The notes beneath the pieces were generated by a model. The model had not been told where the DNA came from. It ran no database searches and saw only the letters and a list, made by a program, of their open reading frames with translations. The translations under genes and the position numbers were made by a program. Shown piece by piece: positions 54,101 to 64,000 of a DNA stretch of 64,000 nucleotides; position 1 is the stretch's first letter; every line of letters starts with the position of its first letter. Source of the stretch: Limnomonas spitsbergensis (taxonomy: Eukaryota; Chlorophyta; Chlorophyceae; Chlamydomonadales); contig JAYJMM010000034.1 in the NCBI GenBank assembly GCA_037349105.1, positions 1,364,001 through 1,428,000 on the forward strand, read 5' to 3'.

Positions 54101-57100
54101 AGGGCAGCCACGTTGTGGAAGGTTCACATTCCACATACTTGTGCAGGCGGCTGTGGCGAGCCTGGCAGGGCTAAATTGGCATTCACTTTTTGTCCGAGGA
54201 TTGAGCAAAGGTGGATCCTAGCTGCCGTAAACGACTCAATCGCATTTGGCCCTCCCTTACTTTTTTGTCGGACTAACGGGGTGCCTGAACCTACACTAAG
54301 AACCGCGCGTCCCCTCCCCCACGCGCCCCCCGTGCCCGTCCTGCCCCACCCTGCGCGCACCCACCCCCTCTCCCCCGCGCCCGGCCTGCCCCACCTCGCG
54401 CCCCGCCCTGCCCCATCCCGTGCCCCGCCCCGCCCCGCCCCTCCCTGCCCCCTCCCCCCCTCACCAGTACGATGTTGGCCGGGGCCCACGTCAGAAGCAC
54501 CGGCGTCGCCGTCTCCAAAACGCACCCGGCCTCATCTACAATGCACGTGTCTATGTCCAGCACGCTTGCCAGCTGGGCGATCCCCTCGTCGTCCCCGCAC
54601 ATGGCAAACTGCAGCGTCTGCAACATGCTCGCGCTCGAGTCGATGGTGCAGAGGAAAACCCGTGCGCTGAACACGATTGCGCGGCGCCGCAGAACGGTCA
54701 CCGAGGGCAGGATGGAGCTTGACAGGAACGCCGCCGCACGGCGTAGCAGTGCCGTCCACAGCGCCAGCCGCCGGGACTCAGTCAGCGTCTCGCGCGCCGC
54801 AAAGCTTTGATGGAACACACCTTTGAGGGCGGTCAGCCACAGCCCGGCAGGGCTCCGCCGCGTCGCGTGGGCCTCCCTCCCAGCACCAGCACCAGCACCT
54901 CCTCGGCCGCTGCTGCTGCCGAGAGTATCTTGCTCCTTTCTGTGTGCCGCTTCCTTCTCTGCCAGCCGGCCTAGCCCCGGGAGGCGCCCCGCCACCTGGC
55001 GGCACCACCACCGATCAAAGCTGCAACCGTGCAGAACATCCAGGCAGGCGTCCACACGGCTGATCATGCCGCCCCACCAGAGCATCTCAGGATCCCTCTC
55101 CAGCTGCACCTCCAGCGTGTACTGGAGGGCCTGCGGGCCTAGGCGCTTTTCGCTGCCGAACACCAGGCACCCAAATGACGCGACCTTCTCGACGATGGCG
55201 TTGACGGCCTGGTTGCGGGAGCACGTCACTAGGCACTTGCGACCCGGCGCCACGCGGGAATTGATCAGGTGCCAGATTGTTGTGGACTTCCCTATTAGGA
55301 GGCACAGAAACGGTTGAGGGTTGAGGTTTCAGGGTTGAGGTTCAGGGTTGAAGGTAAAGGGGGTTAAACTTCCGCCACCCGGGAATTGGTGAGGTGTTAC
55401 ATCGTTGTGGACTTCCCTGGGCAAGCAAAGTCTATTACAAAATAAAAAAAGATTACTCTTCCGAACCACTTCCTACCCATATCCGCACCCCACCCCGATC
55501 CCGTCATACTTCACTGATCTCAAACTGTTTCACGCACTGCCAGATCCAATCATGACAGTGCCAGATCTCTGAGATCCACACTATGCTGAGATACAATCAC
55601 GACAGCACCAGATGATCTCTGATCTTTGAGATCCATACTCAACCTGATATACCGTAACGTCCTAAAACCTCCCCATACATGATTGCAAGCCCATGCCTGA
55701 GGCCCCGCCTTGAGATGTGGTACCCAACTAGATCTATGCCCTAATAAATCTGACCCCTATCAGTTCCGACCACTATCATACCCATACCCAACCAGATCTT
55801 CAACCTACCAAATCAGTATCTATCAATGCCCTACATGAACTTAGGAGGGTCCTGAATGATGTCCTGCTTCTGCCTGAAGATCTGCAACTCACCGGATCTG
55901 CACCCTACCCTGATATAGATCTGTGATCAACCTGGCCCAGGTGGCCCATATATGACGTCCAGCCGTGCCCGAGGCCCTGCATCCTACCGGATATACGGTA
56001 CACCCTATCCTGATCTATATCTGTGACCTACCTGATCCGGGTGGCCCGTGGATGATGTCCAGACCGTGCCTCAGGCCCCGCACGGCGTCTCCCTGCGCGT
56101 TGTTGAACGGAACTATTCTGGCCTCGCTCCTGGTCAGCCTGCAAGCAGACCCGCCCGCGGCTAGCGTGGGCCTGCCGAAAGCAGCACGGGTGGCATCAGC
56201 TGGGGGCGAAGCGACCATCTGGAGAAGCTGCGCTGCGGCGGTGCCTGGCGCCGGTGGCGCAAGCAGAAGCTCCTTGGCGCTTCGGTACTCGAGCAGGTGG
56301 GAACCGACGTAGCCCAGCGTCCGTATCTGGCGAGCAGAGCAAATGTGAGGTATTAACACCAGGAGAGACTTTGGTGTGCTCTTCGCAGGGGAGATACAGG
56401 AGGAAGTCAGACAGCCCGGCAAGTACCAAGGCACAGTCGGAGGGAGGCCAGCATGAAGGGCGGCCGGCAGAGGGAGGCTGGATCCAGGAGGCCGGCCGGC
56501 AATTACCGAGGCACAGATGGAATGTATCGATTTGATGATGATTGATTGTTTGATTCATCGCTTAGTGGTTGGTTGCTTGGTTCGGAAAACATAACACTTG
56601 GTTTTTAACCAACTGGAAAGACTGCAAAAGTAACCGGCCAGATGGTAGCCATGTCTGATGTTTCGGCAAAGAATGTGAAAGTTCACCAACCTGCGGTACA
56701 CCTTGGGCGAACAGGGTATCAATTTCTTTACATGGGCGTAACAGCATGTGGGCATGACTACGGTAACAGTGCGGATGCCGGATGGGGCCCCGGCCCCAAG
56801 CTGCGCTGTTTCGTACACCTCCAGGCCCCTGTAGGGCGCAGCTTTTCCCTCTTGCTTTCTTACCTGACCAGAATGGAGGGCCATGACCAGAGCAGCGATG
56901 CCCTGCACCACAACCTTGCCGCTGCATAAGTGTGGGAGTGGGCGGCCCGGGCCCATGCATCCCGGACTTGGCTTGCAGTACTGCACCAGCATTGCCGTGC
57001 CTTCGCCCTTGACCTGTGACACGTCAAATGTTATGTCACCACCAGTCACAGGTATTTGTCAGGTATTTGTCAAGGGAACGGTATCTCGTGTCTCAAGGCA

Positions 57101-59034
57101 TCCGCCCGCTCACCAAAGCATCCTGGGCGGAGTATTTCGTAGTTTGTACTACAGGCACCCAGGCATCATATCCAGCGCGTCATATTGCATGGAAATCTTA
57201 TTAAGATTTTGCTTAATCTTAGGGGGTCTTTCTCCTGCATGGTCCTCGTACGCCGGGAAGGCTTTATCTCGAGCACCGGTCCTCGTAGGCCGGACCGGCC
57301 TACGAGGTCCAGCGCTCGAGGACCGGCGTACGAGGTCAATCGCTTAGCGTAGCGCCGCCCCCAAACAAGATTGGGCCTGCCCATTGAAAAGCGGAATCTT
57401 ATCCATGAAAAACTTGCCAAACGATAAGATATAAGATTTCGCTACGCTAATAAATAAAAAAAAGCTAAAAAAAACTGCTGTCATACACCATGATGCCCAC
57501 TTCATCAGACAGAAGGAAAGAAGGAAGCTTGACCACGCAGGGGTGTGAGGGGTGAGGAAATGGTGCGGTACGGGCCCAGGCCGTATCTGCACCGTTACCA
57601 TCATCATGCGTACTTCATGTACCGGTACTGTTTTCATTGTTTGTTTTTAATTTGGATGTGCATCACCTCCACCAAATTCTTGCTCCAAGGCTCATCCTCA
57701 AAGTCCACGCCGTGCACCAGCAGGTAAGGCCGTCCGTTGGGCCCGCCGGCGACCGCGGTGAATTTGAACCACCCACCACCCGGTGTATCTGTTGAAGCTT
57801 CACGATGGGCCTGCCAGGAGGGGGGAGGAAAACTAGCTGGGCTAGGAGGAGGCAGGGATGGAATAATGGGGAGCAGTTTTGGCAGCGGATGAAACTGCAT
57901 GTTTAGGTCCTAGCGTTTGGCGCTTCTGTGAGGCATCACGACCGTAAAGCATTTGTCGCTTTTAGATCAGGCAACCGGATGGCACTTGGCATTTAGGTCA
58001 TCACAACCCAAGGCAGAGACAGCCTGGGCGAGCTATTGAGACGGTGCGGAACAACCTACAGAAAGCAAACATGCGGAACTATTCCCCAAGCGCGTTTTTC
58101 AAGACACATCCTAAACCAAACTGCTGGATCATGACTGGCACAATTCCTGGGGGGTCTTAGACACAACAATATTCATTGCTTTCCTTACAGGCACTTGCCT
58201 CACATGGTAGCACAAAGCGGCTACACCAGAGCTGTATCGTGCTGTAATGTGCTACATTACTACAATCTGGCTGAACCTGTGCCGCATCGTGCTAACTGGT
58301 AGTGTCACCCAGCTATACCTGTGCCGTGTCGTGCTACCTTCTTAGAATAATACGGCTTAACCTTTTTGTGCCATATCATGCACCCTATCATCCAGCCAAA
58401 CCTTTGCGGTTCCATGCCGTATTGTCCCACCTTTGTAGTAAATCCGGCTTAACCTGTATTGAAGTCCGTACACACGACCTTTTCCGTGCTTCCTCTTCTC
58501 AGTAGCCCTACTCTTGATAAGCACACGCCGCCACCATTGCCGCAGTGGCTCGGAAACGAATACCAGTGTCCTAATAGCTTTATGTTTCCTCAACCATTCA
58601 TCCTCCCTCACCCTCATTGTCCGATCCCAATCTCATCAAACATGCTGCAACCACACCTGTCGACCGGGTGAAACTTTTCAGTTTAGCGCGCGTCAGCTAC
58701 GATTCATCCAATCAAGGAGAGACCTCCTGAATCCACACTTTATTTGGTGCATTTTTATTTTATGATTTAGGGTTTAGAGTTTAGGGTTTTAATATTTATT
58801 TATCCACATCACACCCGGCAGCAAAATCTTGCTTCTGTGGCCCCCACACGTAGGCTGAGCAAGGTTTGGTAGGGATTGCTCGGCCCTGTGATGGCCGCCC
58901 AACAAGGGCCCCCGGGCGTGTGGTCTGGCGTGCGCTGATGACCTAGGCAGTGTCGCACCTGGGCCACTCCAGCGTAGTACTCGGCTTCGGTGTGCCGCTG
59001 CATGGCCTCGAGGTATGCAGCATCGGAGTCGAAC
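51137..59034 (-). CDS. UPF1-like superfamily 1 (AAA_12 type) helicase, 5' end not found
   Basis: Eight phase-consistent exons: 58959-59034, 57667-57810, 56864-57013, 56032-56326, 54475-55292, 53778-53950, 52927-53248, 51137-51355; at least 731 aa. An upstream exon must donate two bases of the first codon. Motifs: I GPPGSGKSTT (split by an intron after GSG), Ic-like FLCTIDSSASML, II CIVDEAGCVLE, III VGDPCQLQPF, IV WLLSTQYRMPERLS, V VLSVDACQGSEADCIILSLV, VI VALSRAKRECVVIGH. This order is that of UPF1/IGHMBP2/senataxin-type 5'-3' RNA/DNA helicases. There is no recognisable UPF1 CH zinc domain in what is visible, so orthology to UPF1 itself is not implied. An Ala/Gly/Arg-rich insert lies between motifs I and Ic. 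At least four of its introns contain decoy copies of the downstream exon start. Confidence 0.9.
51479..51760 (-). repeat. Tandem decaying copies of the last helicase exon's start
   Basis: The authentic acceptor/exon start (ccctgag at 51353-51359 on plus, border 51355) recurs at border positions 51479 (taccctgagtgggagcatgc) and 51614 (aaccctgagggaaaccatgc), and more weakly near 51750 (ccttggcatgcattg). Spacing is 124 then 135 bp. The repeats also share accttggacac...cg-ttggcttgattt upstream. Confidence 0.65.
51527..51612 (-). repeat. Short dispersed element, possibly tRNA-derived SINE-like (copy a)
   Basis: gcaggggatcaaagcttgcc through accttggacaccataacgag matches 53256-53350. On the minus strand it holds a gctttgatccc stretch resembling a polymerase III B box and an agccaacctcg stretch that could stand for an A box. 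No foldable full tRNA is seen. Confidence 0.5.
52260..52870. repeat. Degenerate telomere-like repeats (aaccccttaaccctatgtgtc) in a helicase intron
   Basis: About 20-22-bp units resembling accccttaaccctatgtgtc repeat with drift across the intron 51356-52926, interrupted by a small inverted-repeat element at 52447-52660. The aaccct core recalls telomeric repeats, but the unit is longer and irregular. Confidence 0.8.
52447..52660. mobile_element. 214-bp MITE-like element inserted in the telomere-like array
   Basis: Left end agagccaattcacacct and right end aggtgtgaatccgctct are inverted repeats (15 of 17 positions). The inside is foldback-like, with an inverted pair around ctgggggtcggaccccag and gaaacc/ggttgg-rich arms. 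The array resumes on both sides, marking a clean insertion. The flanks suggest a TTA/TAA-type target duplication, but this is uncertain. Confidence 0.8.
53256..53350 (-). repeat. Short dispersed element, SINE-like (copy b), next to a helicase acceptor
   Basis: Same family as 51527-51612. On the minus strand it runs from agccgaccgcgttatcgtgt to ggtttgatcccctgctctga, and its end provides gagcag, the authentic acceptor at 53248. It is flanked by the true exon start and a decoy exon start, as expected if it inserted with a target duplication. Confidence 0.55.
53351..53375 (-). repeat. Decoy copy of helicase exon start
   Basis: agcccgctgtagaacagcct at 53351 matches agcccgccgtaaaacagcct at 53231. 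The decoy acceptor border is 53368, 120 bp upstream of the true border 53248. The decoy reads LFYSGLPNLADRV instead of LFYGGLLATAPEL. Confidence 0.85.
53517..53760. repeat. gatat/gatct microsatellite and an ~85-bp imperfect tandem pair
   Basis: tatgatatgatatgatatga runs and gatctgatctgatctg occupy 53517-53600. Then gttacaaagcagcattactg with cgattggacatgcaggcag (53620-53670) recurs as gttacaaagcagtgattctg with cgatcgggcatgcaggcag (53700-53750). All of this lies in the intron 53249-53777. Confidence 0.8.
54020..54075 (-). repeat. Degenerate decoy of helicase motif III exon start
   Basis: caggagtgagaatg...cagctagcaggggtgacacatctgtgg at 54024-54068 aligns with gagaagtgagaagg...gaagctgacaggggtcccccacctgcgg at 53912-53956. 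The decoy border 54062 is 112 bp upstream of the true border 53950. More diverged than the other decoys. Confidence 0.6.
54305..54470. repeat. C-rich tract in helicase intron (G-rich in the transcript)
   Basis: ccccgccccgccccgcccct-like sequence directly follows the donor of the large exon, so the pre-mRNA carries many runs of three or more G just downstream of the 5' splice site. Confidence 0.85.
55372..55420 (-). repeat. Decoy copy of the Walker A exon start
   Basis: gccacccgggaattggtgag with cgttgtggacttccct at 55374-55417 matches the true exon start at about 55249-55293. The decoy border 55416 lies 124 bp upstream of 55292. If spliced in, it would complete GKSTTM and then meet a stop. 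Between the two are short gggttgaggttc repeats. Confidence 0.85.
55421..56031. other. Helicase intron with short degenerate repeats
   Basis: Loosely repeated gatctctgagatccacac and cctaccctgatatagatct motifs. No gene. Confidence 0.5.
57244..57335. repeat. Long near-perfect palindrome (cruciform-forming)
   Basis: Centred at 57294: the inner arms cctcgtaggccgg and ccggcctacgagg are perfect with a one-base centre. Outer arms continue with interruptions (ctcgag; cctcgtacgccgg at 57244-57256 against ccggcgtacgagg at 57323-57335). It lies in the helicase intron 57014-57666. It could be a foldback element core. Confidence 0.9.
58760..58795. repeat. Short interstitial TTTAGGG-like telomeric motif
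   Basis: atttagggtttagagtttag followed by ggtttt: two to three copies of the plant/green-algal telomere heptamer with one imperfect unit, inside helicase intron 57811-58958. A further aaccctaaaccct is near 59427. Confidence 0.7.
58840..58945 (+). repeat. Dispersed short repeat at the end of a helicase intron
   Basis: cacgtaggctgagcaaggtttggtagggat and ggccgcccaacaagggcccc resemble the dispersed family. The copy runs to within about 15 bp of the exon border at 58959. Confidence 0.45.
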
Positions 59035-60038
59035 CTGCGCACGAAAACAAAACATGTGATCACAAGTCAACGAATACATGAATGATGCGCCGCACAGGGT
59101 CATGCGGCGAACCCCATGCGTAGCTCTTGCCATGCAACCCTCTTCTCCGGAGGGCTGCGATTCAGAAACAGTGCGCACAAAGAAGGAGAGCAAGAGCAAC
59201 ATCTCATGTGGGGGGCAAGGGAGTGGCGGGATCTGCACAGCCTGGGGGGAGCCACACCCGTGCACCATTCTGGAGGGCAGACACGCTCAAGTGAACAATT
59301 CGAATATAAATTAATAAATACGCGAAACAGGCGCGTGGGTTGGTGGACCCGCCCATTTCTGCCCAAGCATGGGCCATGGCTACCGTGGTGAAAAGTGTGT
59401 TTCAGCCAGCAGCGGGCCTGCTATAACCCTAAACCCTACACCTTTGAGCATGCATAATTGCGTAAGGCACCCGGGAAAGGGACGAACCATGGAATTGAAA
59501 TACCAGGAGTCGGCAGATTTCAAATTGCTCACTCACTCGTGCGATTTAACGAATTGTTCGAAGGCATGGGGGGCGCCTCAGCGCACGGAGTGCGTGGAGT
59601 GCAGCGGAAAATACACAGCCTTTGCATCAGGTACAACGGGGACAACAGCATCCGATAAAATGCTGTGTCTTCAAAGCGCGCCTCAAGCTCACTTTGGGGT
59701 CCCAAGCGGTAGAGGCGCTTTGTGTCCATACCTGTTGGGACCCCCAATTGAGGAATCTTAACTCTGATGTTGAGGATTTCAGTATCTCAACACCACAACA
59801 GTATCCCCAAACACCACAACAGTATTCCCAAAACAAACCAGCATGCAATAAACCCTGTTTTTATATCATAAAAAATCATAATGATTGTATGGCGGCTCAG
59901 CCGGGCAACTGGCAAGGCACTAGTACGTGCCACTGTTCATTTTAGGGAGTTGAAGCAGTGCTTTAGCAACCACTCAACCTACCACTGACACAGCTTGGTG
60001 TTCCAAGCTGTTGCTGGGGCCACAGGATTTCAGCCGGT

Positions 60039-61028
60039 CTAAGTTTTGCCCCAATAGGCCCAGTGGTGGCTTTCCAGTAGCACCTCAAACCAGGTCCGCA
60101 AAAACATAACCAATAGTACGCACCGCAACGGAATGGCCTCAAATTCTGGGAGCTTGCAGTGAGGTTTGCTGCCATTCCTGACAGACTGTCCATTGCACAA
60201 GCCATCTGCGGCCGACAGCTGCGGCCTGGGAGCGGTAAGCTCGCTCAGTGATGGAACAAGCAGCTTCATCGGGTACTTTTTGTGCGATCCGCCGCTGCAC
60301 TGGCTGAGTTTCTCCCGTCCAGCATGCAGTGGTCCCAACGCGGCGATGCCTCCTGCTTGCTGAGACTCCCTTGCCCCCCGTGGCTCCCTCTCCCTTGCTG
60401 CTTGCTGCCCTGTGGATGCCCTCTGCTCTCTCTTCTTCCCCCTGTTCCTTTCCCAATTCTTCGCTCTCTTCTGCTCCCACTCCAATGCCGCCTGCCGTCC
60501 CCTCTCAGCCAATGCTTCATTCCGCATTGTAGCTGCCTGCTGCTCCCTTGCTGCCTGCTGCTCCTTTGAAATCTTCTGTTGCCTTGATTCCTGCTGGTCT
60601 GCCTCACTTGATTCCTGCTCGTTCGTCTCCCTTGCTGCCAGCTGCTCCCTCTCCCTTGCTGCCAGCTGCTCCCTCTCCCTTGCTGCCAGCTGCTCCGTCT
60701 CACTTGCTGCCAGCTGCTCCGTCTCACTTGCTGCCAGCTGCTCCATCATACTCGCTGCCTGCTGTTCCTTCGCTGTCTTCTGTTGCCGTGCTGCCTGCTG
60801 TTTGGTCTCACTTGCTTCCAGTTGCTCCCTTGCTGCCTCCTGGTCCGTCTCACTTGCTGCCGGCTGCTCTGCTATTGCCTGCTGTTGCTCCCTGGGTGCC
60901 CGCTGATCACCCTCCAGCCCACTCTGTATCTGTTGTCCCTCTTCTTGTTCCGCCAGCTGCTGCCCTCTCACATGTGCATGGTCCGCCAGCTGCTGCCCTT
61001 TCACAGGTGGATGGTCCTGCTGCATCAA
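60039..61028 (-). CDS. Gln/Glu/Ala-rich coiled-coil reading frame (hypothetical)
   Basis: An uninterrupted 329-codon frame starting with ATG. Residues ~30-230 are built from a degenerate 8-residue repeat (REREQLAA, SETEQLAA), encoded by 24-bp repeats such as gccagctgctccctctccct at 60630-60760, and would form a long charged helix. The last ~80 residues (KYPMKLLVPSLSELTAPRPQ onwards) are different. The final part reads into dispersed-repeat sequence (around HHWAYWGKT), so the true end may be an upstream splice site. It could be the 5' part of the helicase gene, a separate gene, or a repeat artefact. Confidence 0.3.
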   Translation of the reverse strand: MMQQDHPPVKGQQLADHAHVRGQQLAEQEEGQQIQSGLEGDQRAPREQQQAIAEQPAASETDQEAAREQLEASETKQQAARQQKTAKEQQAASMMEQLAASETEQLAASETEQLAAREREQLAAREREQLAARETNEQESSEADQQESRQQKISKEQQAAREQQAATMRNEALAERGRQAALEWEQKRAKNWERNRGKKREQRASTGQQAAREREPRGARESQQAGGIAALGPLHAGREKLSQCSGGSHKKYPMKLLVPSLSELTAPRPQLSAADGLCNGQSVRNGSKPHCKLPEFEAIPLRCVLLVMFLRTWFEVLLESHHWAYWGKT

Positions 61029-61589
61029 ACACGCCTGTTTTCCCTTTGCGCCCTACACAGCATCAAGCAGGCCAGAAACACAATATAATCCGTGTTGGGC
61101 GATTTACGGCCGAGACGGTCACAGCCTTTTGACGGTGCCACAAACAACATACGGTTCTTCAGTCAATATTGTACTGTTTGACAGTGTCACGCACCGTCTT
61201 TAGTCACACCTGGGTCCCTTTTACGGTTTCAGGGCCCATCACTAATTATAGCGCATCCCACAAACAGGGACCAACGTTACGGTAGCCAAACACTAGCTGC
61301 CGGGAGAGGTAATAATTATGTTTATGCATTCCTAGTCTAGGATATGTACCAAAATGCAGACCATGCGCTCCGACACAAAAAGTCCCGCCCCGGAACTGCT
61401 GGCTGCTTTCTAGCCGGCTTGGCACAGCACCGCTGCCGCTATATCAAGCCACCGAGGTGGCTGATGTCATCTGTGAAGCAGTATCAAGCCAAGCTTATCG
61501 ACAGCAGTTTATCGGTTAACTGACCTTAAGTTCAGACGGGGTCAAACCTTCCTCTCTCTACTAGGGGAAAAGGGCTTAACCCTCCTGGG
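61029..61589. other. No gene recognised
   Basis: Short unsupported frames only, between the coiled-coil frame and the satellite. Confidence 0.5.
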
Positions 61590-64000
61590 AGTCCCGAGCA
61601 ATCGCTAACAAGCACGCGACCCAATGCATGCAGTCCCATGCAATCGCTAACAAGCACGCGACCCAATGCATGCAGTCCCATGCAATCGCTAACGAGCACG
61701 CGACCCAATGCATGCAGTCCCATGCAATCGCTAACAAGCACGCGACCCAATGCATGCAGTCCCATGCAATCGCTTACAAGCACGCGACCCAATGCATGCA
61801 GTCCCATGCAATCGCTAACAAGCACGCAACCCAATGCATGCAGTCCCATGCAATCGCGAACAAGCACGCGACCCAATGCATGCAGTCCCATGCGATCGCT
61901 AACAAGCACGCGACCCAATGCATGCAGTCCCATGCAATCGCTAACAAGCACGCGACCCAATGCATGCAGTCCCATGCAATCGCTAACGGGCACGCGACCC
62001 AATGCATGCAGTCCCATGCAATCGCTAACGAGCACGCGACCCAATGCATGCAGTCCCATGCAATCGCTAACGAGCACGCGACCCAATGCATCAGTCCCAT
62101 GCAATCGCTAACGAGCACGCGACCCAATGCATGCAGTCCCATGCAATCGCTAACGAGCACGCGACCCAATGCATGCAGTCCCATGCAATCGCTTACGAGC
62201 ACGCGACCCAATGCATGCAGTCCCATGCAATCGCTAACGAGCACGCGACCCAATGCATGCAGTCCCATGCAATCGCTAACGAGCACGCGACCCAATGCAT
62301 CAGTCCCATGCAATCGCTAACGGGCACGCGACCCAATGCATGCAGTCCCATGCAATCGCTAACGAGCACGCGACCCAATGCATGCAGTCCCATGCAATCG
62401 CTAACAAGCACGCGACCCAATGCATGCAGTCCCATGCAATCGCTAACAAGCACGCGACCCAATGCATGCAGTCCCATGCAATCGCGAACAAGCACGCGAC
62501 CCAATGCATGCAGTCCCATGCAATCGCTAACAAGCACGCGACCCAATGCATGCAGTCCCATGCGATCGCTAACAAGCACGCGACCCAATGCATCAGTCCC
62601 ATGCAATCGCTAACAAGCACGCGACCCAATGCATGCAGTCCCATGCAATCGCTAACGGGCACGCGACCCAATGCATGCAGTCCCATGCAATCGCTAACGA
62701 GCACGCGACCCAATGCATGCAGTCCCATGCAATCGCTAACGAGCACGCGACCCAATGCATGCAGTCTCATGCAATCGCTAACGAGCACGCGACCCAATAC
62801 ATGCAGTCCCATGCAATCGCTAACGAGCACGCGACCCAATGCATGCAGTCCCATGCAATCGCTAACGAGCACGCGACCCAATGCATGCAGTCCCATGCAA
62901 TCGCTAACGAGCACGCGACCCAATGCATCAGTCCCATGCAATCGCTAACGGGCACGCGACCCAATGCATGCAGTCCCATGCAATCGCTTACGAGCACGCG
63001 ACCCAATGCATGCAGTCCCATGCAATCGCTAACAAGCACGCGACCCAATGCATGCAGTCCCATGCAATCGCTAACGAGCACGCGACCCAATGCATGCAGT
63101 CCCATGCAATCGCTAACGAGCACGCGACCCAATGCATGCAGTCCCATGCAATCGCTAACGAGCACGCGACCCAATGCATGCAGTCCCATGCAATCGCTAA
63201 CGAGCACGCGACCCAATGCATGCAGTCCCATGCAATCGCTAACGAGCATGCGACCCAATGCATGCAGTCCCATGCAATCGCTAACGAGCACGCGACCCAA
63301 TGCATGCAGTCTCATGCAATCGCTAACGAGCACGCGACCCAATGCATGCAGTCCCATGCAATCGCTAACAAGCACGCGACCCAATGCATGCAGTCCATGC
63401 AATCGCTAACAAGCACGCGACCCAATGCATGCAGTCCCATGCAATCGCTAACGAGCACGCGACCCAATGCATCAGTCCCATGCAATCGCTAACAAGCACG
63501 CGACCCAATGCATGCAGTCCCATGCAATCGCTAACGAGCACGCGACCCAATGCATGCAGTCCCATGCAATCGCTAACGAGCACGCGACCCAATGCATGCA
63601 GTCCCATGCAATCGCTAACAAGCACGCGACCCAATGCATGCAGTCCCATGCAATCGCTAACGAGCACGCTACCCAATGCATGCAGTCCCACGCAATCGCT
63701 AACAAGCATGCGACCCAATGCATCAGTCCCATGCAATCGCTAACGAGCACGCGACCCAATGCATGCAGTCCCATGCAATCGCTAACGAGCACGCGACCCA
63801 ATGCATCAGTCCCATGCAATCGCTAACAAGCACGCGACCCAATGCATGCAGTCCCATACAATCGCTAACAAGCACGCGACCCAATGCATGCAGTCCCATG
63901 CAATCGCTAACAAGCACGCGACCCAATGCATGCAGTCCCATGCAATCGCTAACAAGCACGCGACCCAATGCATGCAGTCCCATGCAATCGCTCCATGCAT
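61590..64000. repeat. 42-bp satellite, about 57 copies, continuing past the window
   Basis: Unit gcatgcagtcccatgcaatc plus gctaacaagcacgcgaccca and at. The main variants are aacaag, aacgag, aacggg and cttac at one place. Single-base-shorter 41-bp units (gcatcagtccc) occur at about 62089, 62298, 62591, 62926, 63470, 63721 and 63804, and one other short unit at about 63392. As 42 is divisible by 3, several frames stay open on both strands until a 41-bp unit shifts them, so the long peptides here are artefacts. Confidence 0.98.

Noticed and set aside
59529..59747. Possible upstream helicase exon (contains SELEARFEDTAFYRMLLSP)
   Set aside because: Protein-like, but its likely donor leaves phase 1 while the exon at 58959-59034 needs phase 2, so it could not be joined.
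61532..64000. Repeat proteins of MQSHAIANKHATQC type
   Set aside because: The 42-bp satellite unit is divisible by three, so frames stay open by arithmetic. Frame shifts at 41-bp units show no selection for coding.
61590..64000. CRISPR-like array
   Set aside because: Regular units, but no unique spacers: the whole unit repeats, and the window is eukaryotic. The same applies to the 44-bp and 20-bp arrays.

Overview
This is a stretch of nuclear DNA from a eukaryote, most likely a green alga (Chlorophyta). The clearest gene encodes a plant/algal-type phytoene desaturase with an N-terminal extension like a plastid transit peptide. Genes are split into 7 to 9 or more exons with GT-AG junctions, base composition is mixed, and much of the DNA is repeats. 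A repeat-rich prasinophyte-like alga would fit, but the species cannot be settled from the sequence alone.

Layout. 1-5423 and about 16667-22419 are two near-identical direct copies of a block of at least 5.4 kb. Each starts with a hierarchical tandem repeat (about 457-bp units made of 30-bp subunits) and ends inside a minus-strand coding fragment. 5424-16660 holds an unidentified minus-strand gene fragment, a possible plus-strand multi-exon gene, and two minisatellites. 22420-25400 is mostly inverted and dispersed repeats. 25438-27823 (minus) is a ZBBX-like candidate gene. 29086-33764 (minus) is phytoene desaturase (8 exons, 557 aa). It is divergent, across 244 bp, from a tRNA adenosine deaminase ADAT2/TAD2-type gene at 34009-35624 (plus, 7 exons, 203 aa). 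That is followed in the same direction by a protein made only of the biotin-protein-ligase N-terminal (BPL_N) domain at 35983-39783 (7 exons, 453 aa). 41484-45754 (minus) is an ankyrin-repeat Raf/ILK-like kinase (9 exons, 487 aa). 45755-51136 has no gene I can recognise and carries several terminal-inverted-repeat elements. 51137-59034 (minus) is a UPF1-like SF1 helicase whose 5' end I could not reach. 60039-61028 is a repetitive coiled-coil reading frame. 61590-64000 is a 42-bp satellite running off the window.

The four fully modelled genes (desaturase, deaminase, BPL_N, kinase) were built exon by exon: junctions, reading phase and family motifs agree throughout. The genes do not form a pathway; they are unrelated housekeeping or signalling genes.

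The most unusual feature is in the introns. (i) Phytoene desaturase intron 5 begins with about 36 tandem 44-bp copies of its own exon/intron junction, each carrying a 5' splice site. The ZBBX-like gene has a smaller 48-bp version of the same arrangement. (ii) In at least five introns of the desaturase and helicase genes, a decoy copy of the authentic acceptor plus the first bases of the exon lies 112-130 bp upstream of the real one. Two of the five decoys read quickly into a stop codon if used; a third has one 37 codons on. I infer repeated local duplication, or insertion with target duplication, at splice junctions.
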